From: Moraxellaceae bacterium
GTDB taxonomy: Bacteria; Pseudomonadota; Gammaproteobacteria; Pseudomonadales; Moraxellaceae
NCBI GenBank assembly: GCA_014378805.1
Contig: JACMMY010000258.1
Coordinates: forward strand, 1 to 10,867
Length of the DNA: 10,867 nt
Direction: 5' to 3'
A model generated the notes under the pieces. It saw nothing but the letters and a program-made list of their open reading frames with translations. It did no database searches and was not told the DNA's origin. Position numbers and translations under genes: made by a program. Below, one piece after another: positions 1-6,827 of the stretch (positions are counted from its first letter, which is position 1; each line of letters starts with the position of its first letter).

Positions 1-75
1 CGAACTCAGAAGTGAAACCTCTTTGCGCCGATGGTAGTGTGGCATTCGCCATGTGAGAGTAGGGCATCCTCAGCT
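1..75 (+). rRNA. rrf: 5S ribosomal RNA, 3' part (5' end outside window)
   Basis: The stretch begins with CGAACTCAGAAGTGAAAC and continues through GCGCCGATGGTAGTGTGG and CCATGTGAGAGTAGGGCATC. These are the conserved blocks of bacterial 5S rRNA (loops B and C, helices III to V). The final CCTCAGC (68-74) would be the 3' strand of helix I, pairing with a GCTGAGG that should lie left of the window, so the mature end is placed near 75. A strong intrinsic terminator follows at once, as expected for the last gene of an rRNA operon. About 40 nt of the 5' side are missing. The assignment is secure; the exact 3' end is approximate. Confidence 0.95.
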
Positions 76-99
76 CATTATTCGTAACGTAAGTTACTA

Positions 100-142
100 G
101 CAAAACCCCCCACCTCATGTCAGGTGGGGGGTTTTGCTTTTT
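100..142 (+). terminator. Strong intrinsic terminator of the rRNA operon
   Basis: A perfect 16-bp stem, GCAAAACCCCCCACCT (100-115) against AGGTGGGGGGTTTTGC (122-137), encloses a 6-nt loop and is followed by five T residues. It lies about 25 nt after the 5S rRNA and is the obvious end point of rRNA transcription. Confidence 0.95.
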
Positions 143-180
143 AAAGGGGGTTGAATAAAATTAAGGGGGGTTGAATAAAA
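141..180 (+). repeat. Tandem duplication of a 20-bp unit
   Basis: Positions 141-160 (TTAAAGGGGGTTGAATAAAA) and 161-180 (TTAAGGGGGGTTGAATAAAA) are adjacent copies differing at one base (A to G at unit position 5). The first copy begins within the T tract of the rRNA terminator. The function is unknown; it reads as a recent local duplication or slippage product. Confidence 0.9.
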
Positions 181-452
181 ACTGTCTGAAACGAGTTTAT
201 ATTTATATCGGAATGAGTTTTCAAGGTGATCAGCAGGCTTTTACTTTGGCATATCTCATCGAGTCTACATTGAATAGCAATGCCTCTCTCGGTACAGCAT
301 TTTCAAAGAATAATTAGAAGGTCCGTACTGGTTTTCGTTGTAGTTAGTCATGTATTTACAAAGCTATGAATGAATACGTGCTTCTTTGATAACCAAAAAA
401 GCACGGTTCTCGCAAAAGCGTCTATCGACACTCTTCGCTTCTTCCTATAGAT
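181..452. other. Gene-free spacer between the rRNA operon and the hydrolase gene
   Basis: No coding region, tRNA or insertion-sequence end is recognisable here on either strand. The only structure seen is an imperfect hairpin at 377-405: CGTGCTT pairs with AAGCACG, then one mismatch, then TTT with AAA around a 7-nt loop. It lies about 50 nt beyond the stop codon of the minus-strand hydrolase gene. It could act in that gene's 3' end, but it lacks a T tract on the minus strand, so a terminator role is not supported. Confidence 0.5.
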
Positions 453-1379
453 TTAAACCTTTAACTGTTTTATTGCAGTCAGATCACCAGACTCTTGAGC
501 AGTAACCCATTCATCAATCCATTTAGCAATTTGTTTCGATTCACTGAGAATTGACCAATGACCTGCATCAAGTTCTCTACGGTAGAGGTCTTTGACCCAA
601 TTCGTTAGATCATCAAATAAAAATGCATTCACATAGTTATCTTTTTTAAGAACGATCAGTTGGACAGGACAGTGTGCGTGTCTTTCTTGTGGCATCGTCA
701 TTTTGCTGATGAAGTTTGCACGATAGAGACGCACACCGTATTGACCATCACTGGTTTGGGTTGGGTTGGGATGTGGCTCACGTACCCCTTCGCGAACTTC
801 AAGATATTTCGACCATTTTTTACCGAGACCATTTTTCCAAATAAATTCTGGGAGTACAGGGAGTTGAAACATCATGATGTACCAAGAACTAAAAAGTTGC
901 TTGATTGCATTATGTTTAGGATCAACCGAGGGATGACGGAGTCGGCGTTGCATCCAGTGTCCAGCATGGTCAAGCGATGGCCCTGATAGCGTAGTATAGG
1001 ATGCGATACGACCTTTAAGACGATCTGTAGTGACAGATTCCCAGCTCTGAATAGAACCCCAATCATGCGCAACCAGATGGAAGCGTCGATCAGGAATGAC
1101 ACTATTTACAACGGCAGCAAGATCTAGAGAAAGGATATCGAGGCGGTAATCTGCAATCTTTGCTGGAATATCTGATTTGCCAGCACCACGAACATCGTAG
1201 GCGACCACAAAATATCGCGCAGCGAGTTGCTCGATAATTGGAAGCCATACGACATGGGAGTCTGGGTAGCCGTGTACGAAAACTAGCGGAGTGTTTTTTG
1301 GATCACCCCAAGTGACGACATGTAAGTTTACGTTATTCGCACCGCGAACAAAGGATGTGGTTGAGTGAGTTGTAGTCAT
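453..1379 (-). CDS. Alpha/beta-hydrolase, epoxide hydrolase-like (EphD N-domain type)
   Basis: This 308-residue protein has an alpha/beta-hydrolase fold with all catalytic elements visible. HGYPD at 36-40 is the oxyanion-hole HGxP motif. AHDWG at 104-108 carries Asp106 as the nucleophile; H-D-W-G is typical of epoxide hydrolases and haloalkane dehalogenases rather than of serine esterases. Asp247 (KKDNYV) is the probable acid and His274 (DAGHW) the base. A helical cap region lies between about 135 and 235. There is no signal peptide, so it is probably cytoplasmic. The text (for example SGPSLDHAGHW at 132-142) recalls the hydrolase half of EphD-type proteins, in which a short-chain dehydrogenase domain follows; here the chain stops after the hydrolase domain. 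The ATG at 1379 gives a full domain, but the ribosome binding site is weak (GGGTAAC). The gene stands alone, divergent from the DUF3015 gene. The substrate cannot be told from sequence. Confidence 0.85.
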   Translation of the reverse strand: MTTTHSTTSFVRGANNVNLHVVTWGDPKNTPLVFVHGYPDSHVVWLPIIEQLAARYFVVAYDVRGAGKSDIPAKIADYRLDILSLDLAAVVNSVIPDRRFHLVAHDWGSIQSWESVTTDRLKGRIASYTTLSGPSLDHAGHWMQRRLRHPSVDPKHNAIKQLFSSWYIMMFQLPVLPEFIWKNGLGKKWSKYLEVREGVREPHPNPTQTSDGQYGVRLYRANFISKMTMPQERHAHCPVQLIVLKKDNYVNAFLFDDLTNWVKDLYRRELDAGHWSILSESKQIAKWIDEWVTAQESGDLTAIKQLKV

Positions 1380-1547
1380 AGTTACCCATTGGGTTTGTGA
1401 AATTGGCTGAATTATGCCTCTAAATGAGCATGTTTATACAGCGTATTCTTATTGCAAATAACAGTTGGCAATCAAGTGTTAATCAGTTTAGTCTATGGTT
1501 GCGGTACTTGTTTAACACAACATTAATAAATCTCAGGATCGAAGATT
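1380..1547. promoter_or_regulatory. Divergent intergenic region with probable promoters
   Basis: This 168-bp AT-rich region separates two outward-facing genes and must hold both promoters. For the plus strand, TTGGCA at 1465-1470 matches five of six -35 bases, but the downstream -10 candidate (TAGTCT at 1489-1494, 18-bp spacing) is poor. A second pair, TTGCGG (1499-1504) and ATTAAT (1522-1527) with a 17-bp spacer, is equally weak. For the minus strand, TATAAA (plus-strand TTTATA, 1433-1438) is the best -10 box. The plus gene has AGGA at 1535-1538, nine bases before its ATG. Exact start sites cannot be fixed from sequence. Confidence 0.4.
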
Positions 1548-2027
1548 ATGAAAAAATTGATTATAGCGGCAGTATTAGTCGCGTGTTCATCAGCAGCAAT
1601 GGCGGATAGCGATATCGGTTGTGGTTTAGGAACGCAAGTGTGGCAAGGTCAAAAAGGCATTGTTCCTAAAGTACTTGGCGCAACAACCAACGGTACTTTT
1701 GGTAACCAAACATTTGGCATCACTTTCGGTACACTGGGTTGCCGTCAGAATGGCGTGATCACTGCATCAGCGCGTTTAGGTGAGTTCATGGGCACGAATC
1801 AAGAAAGCTTGGCACGTGATATGTCAGTGGGTCAAGGTGAAAGTCTGAATGTATTGGCAAACTTGATCGGTATCAAAGCCCAAGATAAATCAGCTTTCTT
1901 CAAAGCAACGAAAGATCATTTCAGCAACATCTATGCTGCAAATAACAAAACCGCTGGAGAAGTGCTTGCAGCGCTCCAATCAGTGATGGCACAAGATGCT
2001 ACATTGTCTGTTTACAAACTTGCTTAA
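1548..2027 (+). CDS. Exported DUF3015 family protein
   Basis: This is a 159-residue protein of unknown function. Residues 1-19 form a signal peptide: two lysines, a hydrophobic stretch, and an AMA cleavage site before Asp20. The mature protein is therefore expected in the periplasm. The stretch from Cys25 (GCGLGTQVW) through the G-x-T-x-G-N-Q-T-F-G block to Cys65 (TLGC, 62-65) is the hallmark of the DUF3015 family, found widely in Gammaproteobacteria. Cys25 and Cys65 could form a disulfide. The C-terminal part (about 80-155) looks helical. The start is well supported because it gives a complete signal peptide and has AGGA upstream. The gene is a single transcription unit with a terminator right behind it. 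The family has no established biochemical function that I know of. Confidence 0.88.
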   Translation: MKKLIIAAVLVACSSAAMADSDIGCGLGTQVWQGQKGIVPKVLGATTNGTFGNQTFGITFGTLGCRQNGVITASARLGEFMGTNQESLARDMSVGQGESLNVLANLIGIKAQDKSAFFKATKDHFSNIYAANNKTAGEVLAALQSVMAQDATLSVYKLA

Positions 2028-2047
2028 GCTAAATGGGTTGTAATGAT

Positions 2048-2080
2048 TATAAAAGCTCCGTGTCATACGGGGCTTTTATA
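2048..2080 (+). terminator. Intrinsic terminator after the DUF3015 gene
   Basis: ATAAAAGCTCCGT and ACGGGGCTTTTAT pair as a long stem containing one G-U pair, around the loop GTCAT (2062-2066). A T-rich stretch follows (TGATTTTTTA). It begins about 20 nt after the stop codon and should isolate this gene from the next one. Confidence 0.85.
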
Positions 2081-2167
2081 TGATTTTTTATTGAATTATT
2101 TTCTTTTTTATAAATTCTATTTGCATCAGTTCTACTGATCTTAACCCGTGGTCGCAGTAGAAAAACT
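2081..2167 (+). promoter_or_regulatory. Probable promoter and leader of the DUF4105 gene, with a small dyad
   Basis: Because a terminator stands upstream, the DUF4105 gene needs its own promoter here. TATAAA at 2109-2114 is a reasonable -10 box in a very AT-rich stretch, but no convincing -35 box is spaced correctly. Between it and the start codon is a perfect 15-bp dyad, ATCAGT-TCT-ACTGAT (2125-2139). No strong Shine-Dalgarno sequence precedes the ATG at 2168. Confidence 0.35.
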
Positions 2168-4165
2168 ATGAAGTGTATGGATACGAAGTGTTTTTTGATG
2201 AGTTTGGCTCTCATTTTTGGGCTGTCTAATGCATTTGCAATGGCAAATGAAAACCCGAATGACGGTGCTCAGAAGAGCAATGAATTACCAAACATTATTA
2301 GTCATATCGATCCATTTTCCTCAGCGTTGAATGAAGCTGCACTGGCGAAAGCACGTGTACGTGCCAAAGAGATGGATTTGGCAAATTCGCCATATTGGTT
2401 TCGGTTGATGTATTACCGTCAAGCAGGAACGAAAATTGAAAGTACGGTGACGCAACCCAGTTTTTTTCTGACTCAGACAGGACAAACCGATCCTGCTGCA
2501 GAGTTAGATGCTTTGTTGACAGGACTGTTTAACCCAAATCAATTACAACCTAATGAATCTGCAGCATGTTTATTCCCTGTTCGACGTGATTGGTTGGTTG
2601 AGCAGTTACAGATTAAAACCAGTGATTTACCTGCGACACCTTGCCCTGCGTTAACGCAATGGTTGGAAGGGATTCAACCACGATATGCGACGTTGGTGTT
2701 TAGCTCAGATTATATGAATAGTCCGTCATCGATGTTTGGTCATACTTTGCTTCGATTAGACCCCGATGATAATGAACAAACGCGGTTGCTCGCTTATGCG
2801 ATCAATTACGCGGCTGAGACGGATAATTCGAGAAGTGCGTTGTATGCGATTAAAGGGTTAACAGGGCTGTATTCGGGTGCGTACTCGATTATGCCTTATT
2901 ATGAAAAAGTCAAAGAATACAATGATTTTGAAAGTCGTGATTTGTGGGAGTATCGCTTAAAGTTGACGCCTGATGAAACAATGCGTCTCACGAAACGCGT
3001 GTGGGAATTGCGCTTTGTGAATTTTCCGTATTACTTCTTACATTCGAATTGTTCGTATGAATTATTGAATTTAATGGAGATTGCGCGGCCATCATTGTCG
3101 TTGCAAAACAAGTTTCCAGTCTATGCGATTCCGACCGATACCTTGCGCGCAAGTTTGATCGATGCGGATTTATTAGAAAAAACGGTTTATCGCCCTGCAT
3201 TTGTCAGTCGTTTGAATGCGCAGGCTGATCAAGCGTCTCCACCTGTGATTACGGCGGCAAAGGTATTAGCTTCAAGCCCAGATTATCCGATGGCCAATCT
3301 CAATTCGCAGCAGCAGGCGCAAGCGAATGAGATGGCGAGTGATTATTTGTATTATCGTTTTGTCGGTCACGAAGTTGATCCTGAAGTCGCGCGTCCAAAA
3401 ATGCGCGAGTTACTCGTTCGTCGTAGCAAAAATCCTCCTGCTGATCAGCGGATCACGGTGCCCACGCCAGCGGTTGATCCTTCTCGGGGTCATTTAACCA
3501 GCCGAGTTTTACTCAGTGCGGGTGAGTTGAATGGTCGTGGCTTTGCCGATGTGGAGTGGCGTCCTGCATATCATGATTTGCTCGATCCAGCAGGCGGTTA
3601 TCGCAATGGTTCAGGGATTAATTTTCTGCAAACCAAGTTTCGCATTCAAGATGATCATCTTTCTTTGCAGAAATTGACCTTAATATCGATTGATTCTTTG
3701 AGTCCAATCACTGATTTCTTTATGCCACTTTCTTGGAGTCTTGCCTTTGGTGTACGCCAAGTGCCTGAGGCGCATGGACGATTTAGTACTGAGCAAACCC
3801 ATGCCGTGAGTTATGTGCAAGGCGGTGAAGGTTTGGCAATACAGTGGGGTTCGACGTTGTGTTATGGTTTGGCAAGTGGTGCGTTGGAAGCGGGCCGTGC
3901 ACTGGATAAAGGATGGCGCGTGGGCGTTGGGCCAACGTTGGGATGTTTGTGGAATACGCCGAAATTTAGTTTACAGCTGCAGAACGCGACTGATTATTGG
4001 CAAGACAGCCATGCTTGGCAAAATCAATGGCAAATTGGGCTGCAAGTTCCTTTAAATATAGGGGCAGCAGATCGATGCCAAGCGTTGCGTTTTGCTTGGC
4101 AACAAACACAGCAGGGAAGCCAGCGTTCGCAAGAAGCCAGTGCTTCGTGGCTGTGGTATTTTTGA
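2168..4165 (+). CDS. Exported Lnb-type DUF4105 protein with C-terminal beta-barrel-like domain
   Basis: This is a 665-residue protein. Residues 1-24 form a signal peptide (lysines, a hydrophobic core, then SNAFA before Met25). The central part (about 170-310) is a DUF4105 domain, now called the Lnb N-terminal periplasmic domain. Its two conserved blocks are present: SSMFGHTLLRL with His192, and NCSYELL with Cys295, likely active-site residues in a papain/NlpC-P60-like arrangement. In Bacteroides an Lnb protein with this domain N-acylates lipoproteins; whether this protein does so is unknown. From about 435 to the end the sequence is a run of amphipathic strands with aromatic girdle residues, and it finishes in WLWYF. 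A C-terminal Phe in a strand is the classic outer-membrane beta-barrel signature, so I infer an outer-membrane barrel with a periplasmic catalytic domain. The start could be Met1 or Met4; neither has a strong ribosome binding site. Confidence 0.85.
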   Translation: MKCMDTKCFLMSLALIFGLSNAFAMANENPNDGAQKSNELPNIISHIDPFSSALNEAALAKARVRAKEMDLANSPYWFRLMYYRQAGTKIESTVTQPSFFLTQTGQTDPAAELDALLTGLFNPNQLQPNESAACLFPVRRDWLVEQLQIKTSDLPATPCPALTQWLEGIQPRYATLVFSSDYMNSPSSMFGHTLLRLDPDDNEQTRLLAYAINYAAETDNSRSALYAIKGLTGLYSGAYSIMPYYEKVKEYNDFESRDLWEYRLKLTPDETMRLTKRVWELRFVNFPYYFLHSNCSYELLNLMEIARPSLSLQNKFPVYAIPTDTLRASLIDADLLEKTVYRPAFVSRLNAQADQASPPVITAAKVLASSPDYPMANLNSQQQAQANEMASDYLYYRFVGHEVDPEVARPKMRELLVRRSKNPPADQRITVPTPAVDPSRGHLTSRVLLSAGELNGRGFADVEWRPAYHDLLDPAGGYRNGSGINFLQTKFRIQDDHLSLQKLTLISIDSLSPITDFFMPLSWSLAFGVRQVPEAHGRFSTEQTHAVSYVQGGEGLAIQWGSTLCYGLASGALEAGRALDKGWRVGVGPTLGCLWNTPKFSLQLQNATDYWQDSHAWQNQWQIGLQVPLNIGAADRCQALRFAWQQTQQGSQRSQEASASWLWYF

Positions 4166-4267
4166 GTATGGCTTTATTAAATATCAAAATTTCAGCATTG
4201 TTTATCGAAATCGCGTCTGACCAGTAAATGGCTTGCGTGCTATCGTGAAATCACTTTATTGGGTTGA

Positions 4268-5728
4268 ATGGTTATGACGTCTCCTGATCGCTCTTTTCTG
4301 GGACATCCACGCGCCCTCGCGCCGTTGTTTGCGACTGAATTATGGGAACGCTTTTCATATTACGGGATTCGTCCGCTGCTAATTCTGTTTATGACGGCGA
4401 CGTTATCGACGGGTGGTTATGGTTTTGATCGTCAAACTGCGGCGGCGATTGTCGGTATGTTTGCGGGTTCGGTGTATTTGGCGGCATTGCCAGGTGGATG
4501 GCTTGCGGATCGTGTGATTGGTCAGGCACGCGCGATGTGGTGGGGTAGTGTGCTGATTGGACTTGGGCATTTGAGTATTGCGCTGTCGATGTCCTTGGGT
4601 AAACCTGCGTTCTTTGCGGGTTTGGGGTTGATTGTTTTAGGAACGGGTTTATTTAAAACCTGTGCATCGGTGATGGTCGGTCGTTTATATACGGATGATG
4701 ATCCGCGCCGAGATGGAGGCTATTCGATTTTCTACATGGGGATCAATCTCGGTGCGTTTGTTGCGCCGTTAATAACTGGATTGTTATCTGAGCGGTTGGG
4801 ATGGGCGTGGGGATTTGGTGCGGGCGGCGTTGGGATGCTGATTGCGCTGCTAATTTATCGCTTCACCGCGAAAGCGACGTTTGATCGACTTGCCAATGAT
4901 TTACCGCCTGTTTCACGTCAAACCATCGTGAAAATATTGGCGGGATTACTGCTAGTGGTTGTGGCTGTGATTGGGCTAATCAACCTGTATTCCGCTGTGG
5001 TGTTGGCGAGTTCAATGACCTACGTTTTAGCGACCGCAGTATTGGTCTATATTGCATGGTTATTAGGTTTTGGCGGGTTGAACACGGCTGAGAAAAAACG
5101 CGTTTTACTGTGTTTATTGGTCTTTGTTGCGGGCACAGTGTTTTGGTCTGCGAATGAACAACAACCGACTGCATTAAACTTATTTGCTCAAGATTTTACT
5201 GACAAAAATATCGGGGGTTTTACGATACCCGTGCTCTGGTTTCAGTCGATTAATCCGATTTCGATTATTATCTTTGCACCGATCTTTGGCGTGTTGTGGC
5301 GCTATTGGCCATCACGAGAATTGTCTGCGAGTTTAGGCAAATTCGCGTTGGGCATGCTGATTTGTGCGGTGGCTTTTGGATTGATGTATTTGGCTTCGAA
5401 TCAAGTGTTAGCAGGAACAGCGCAGGTGTCTCCGTTGTGGTTGATTGCCGCCTATGTGTTGTCTGCGATTGCTGAATTGTGCATCAGTCCGATCGCATTA
5501 GCCGCCATGACGTTGGTTGCGCCGCGTCACTTGCAAGGGCAAATGATGGGCTTGTGGTTTATGTCGGTGTCGCTCGGTAATCTGATTGCGGGGATTACGG
5601 GTGGAAATGTGAATCCAGAAAACTTGGCAGATATGCCCGCGTTGTTTGGACGTACAACGCTTTCGTTAATCATCGTTGCTGTGGTGTTACTTGCGCTTGC
5701 ACCGATTATGAAACGTTGGGTGCGCTGA
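4268..5728 (+). CDS. POT/PTR family proton-coupled oligopeptide transporter
   Basis: This 486-residue integral membrane protein of the major facilitator superfamily imports di- and tripeptides with protons across the inner membrane. The family signature ExxERFxYY is intact at 24-32 (Glu24, Glu27, Arg28, Tyr31, Tyr32). GGWLADR (76-82) is the loop motif between helices 2 and 3. Lys130 in GTGLFK matches the conserved helix-4 lysine. FYMGINLGAF (155-164) fits the PTR2 signature. Glu297 in NEQQ matches the conserved helix-7 glutamate, and Glu403 in AELCISP the helix-10 glutamate that binds the peptide amino end in structurally known homologues. All key residues being present argues for an active transporter. 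About 12 to 14 membrane helices are expected. An alternative start at 4274 (Met3) is equally plausible, with GGG at 4261-4263 as the only ribosome-binding trace. About 100 bp separate it from the DUF4105 gene; co-transcription is possible but not shown. Confidence 0.93.
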   Translation: MVMTSPDRSFLGHPRALAPLFATELWERFSYYGIRPLLILFMTATLSTGGYGFDRQTAAAIVGMFAGSVYLAALPGGWLADRVIGQARAMWWGSVLIGLGHLSIALSMSLGKPAFFAGLGLIVLGTGLFKTCASVMVGRLYTDDDPRRDGGYSIFYMGINLGAFVAPLITGLLSERLGWAWGFGAGGVGMLIALLIYRFTAKATFDRLANDLPPVSRQTIVKILAGLLLVVVAVIGLINLYSAVVLASSMTYVLATAVLVYIAWLLGFGGLNTAEKKRVLLCLLVFVAGTVFWSANEQQPTALNLFAQDFTDKNIGGFTIPVLWFQSINPISIIIFAPIFGVLWRYWPSRELSASLGKFALGMLICAVAFGLMYLASNQVLAGTAQVSPLWLIAAYVLSAIAELCISPIALAAMTLVAPRHLQGQMMGLWFMSVSLGNLIAGITGGNVNPENLADMPALFGRTTLSLIIVAVVLLALAPIMKRWVR

Positions 5729-5739
5729 ATTTGTGCTTT

Positions 5740-5801
5740 AGGGCGTACTCTTGTGGTCGCCCTAAAATCAAAAGAGTGCGACCACAAGAGTACGCCCCTA
5801 C
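5740..5801. repeat. REPIN-like long inverted repeat between convergent genes
   Basis: GGGCGTACTCTTGTGGTCGC (5741-5760) and its exact reverse complement (5778-5797) form a perfect 20-bp inverted repeat around a 17-nt spacer. Each arm is itself an imperfect palindrome: the left arm can fold as AGGGCG (5740-5745) against CGCCCT (5758-5763). Read on the minus strand, the right arm starts with GTAG followed by GGGGCG, the arrangement of REP elements (a GTAG-like head plus an imperfect palindrome). Two inverted REPs make a REPIN. The element lies in the 106-bp gap between two convergent genes and may also serve as a bidirectional transcription end, although no clear T tract follows on either strand. 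No REP-associated transposase (RAYT) gene is visible in the window. Confidence 0.7.
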
Positions 5802-5834
5802 AAGAAGCATTAAACAAAGAGTCGTTTATTGCCA

Positions 5835-6620
5835 TTATTCCAATGGATTTTGTGTTCCTAGCGCATAGCGCACCCGTTCAGGCAGGCGTTTGCTGACAAA
5901 GGCTAAGACGTTATTCAAGATTCCCGGTGTGCAAAAGGGTTGTCCAGAATTGACCGCTTTCCAGCCTTCGCGCACAACAAACGGCGCATCAGTCCATAGA
6001 ATTTCGGGAATTTTCTTCGCTTTATCTGCGACATCCATCGCGTCGTGAAATTCTGTATGTGTTAGACCTGGACAGAGCGCGGTGACGCGAACTCCTACGC
6101 GGCGAACGTCCATATCCAAGGATTGTGAAAAGGTGAATACATACTGCTTAATCGCCGAATACAGCGTGCCGCGTCCTGGTGGTGCAAAGGCAACGATGGA
6201 TGAGACATTGACAATTCTTCCCCATTTTTTATCCGTCATATAGGCCAAAACCGCATGGCAGAGTTCCGTCACAGCATTCACCATGACTTGCACCTGCGCT
6301 TGTACATCGTATGAAGTTTGTTGGCTAAACATGTCTCTTGGCGTGTAGCCTGCGTTATTGATCAAAATATCAATCGACAGTTCACGACTGGCAATTTCAT
6401 CCATCAATTCAGCCGTTGCGCCTACTTCGGCCAAATCACAACGTATCGCTTCCATACGCTGAGGATATTTCTGTTGTAGTTCTGCAATTAAGTCTTCTAG
6501 TCGATCTAAACGGCGTGCGACAAGGACCAATTGATGGCCTTCGGCGGCAAGTTGGCGTGCAAATTCAGCGCCTAACCCGCTGGATGCGCCCGTGATGAGG
6601 GCGGTATGGGGCGTACTCAT
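5835..6620 (-). CDS. Short-chain dehydrogenase/reductase (classical SDR)
   Basis: This is a 261-residue NAD(P)-dependent oxidoreductase with a Rossmann fold. Cofactor binding is shown by TGASSGLG at 10-17, and the two arginines in VARR (34-37) after the second strand favour NADPH. NNAG at 88-91 is the structural motif of classical SDRs. The catalytic set is Ser141 (NVSS, 138-141), Tyr154 and Lys158 (YSAIK), with the expected 13-residue gap between Ser and Tyr. CPG at 183-185 is the conserved proline-glycine turn. The length is normal for the family and there is no membrane segment, so it is cytoplasmic. The start at 6620 is supported by AAGGA eight bases upstream. The gene diverges from fadBA, so a role in lipid or hydroxyacyl metabolism is possible, but the substrate cannot be inferred. 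Its first codons share 11 bases with the nearby REP-like repeat. Confidence 0.9.
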   Translation of the reverse strand: MSTPHTALITGASSGLGAEFARQLAAEGHQLVLVARRLDRLEDLIAELQQKYPQRMEAIRCDLAEVGATAELMDEIASRELSIDILINNAGYTPRDMFSQQTSYDVQAQVQVMVNAVTELCHAVLAYMTDKKWGRIVNVSSIVAFAPPGRGTLYSAIKQYVFTFSQSLDMDVRRVGVRVTALCPGLTHTEFHDAMDVADKAKKIPEILWTDAPFVVREGWKAVNSGQPFCTPGILNNVLAFVSKRLPERVRYALGTQNPLE

Positions 6621-6715
6621 GGTGGAAATCCTTAAATATATAAAAATCGAGTATTCAATTTGGTTGCGGAATAAAAATACGGAAAAGCCAACCGTTTTTT
6701 CTTAGCAAAATAATT

Positions 6716-6733
6716 TGTGACCTTTCCGTCACA
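6716..6733. promoter_or_regulatory. Candidate operator: TGTGAC-N6-GTCACA dyad
   Basis: A perfect 6-bp inverted repeat, TGTGAC (6716-6721) and GTCACA (6728-6733), has its half-sites spaced like a dimeric regulator site. It lies about 100 bp upstream of the SDR start and about 205 bp upstream of fadB. It resembles a CRP/Vfr site (TGTGA-N6-TCACA) but has two extra central bases, so a different regulator is more likely. The identity of the regulator is unknown. Confidence 0.4.
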
Positions 6734-6827
6734 GCATATATACACGTAAAAGCATTACATGACGATGGTCTTGGCGTACACTCTACACAGTTTTTTCTGA
6801 TGAAATGGATCGGTTTCACGATTAGAT

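Noticed and set aside
1548..1586. Possible lipobox LVAC at residues 10-13 of the DUF3015 protein
   Set aside because: The cysteine is too close to the N-terminus for a normal lipoprotein signal, and a standard cleavage site AMA before Asp20 fits better.
1424..1609. Open frame of 61 codons overlapping the start of the DUF3015 gene
   Set aside because: It is in a different frame from the well-supported signal peptide of the DUF3015 protein, lacks a ribosome site, and shows no family features.
3813..4227. Several short open frames on both strands over the 3' end of the DUF4105 gene
   Set aside because: They overlap the conserved barrel-like C-terminus in other frames and have no motifs or ribosome sites of their own.
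6716..6733. CRP/Vfr binding site
   Set aside because: The half-sites match TGTGA and TCACA, but the spacing between them is eight bases rather than six.
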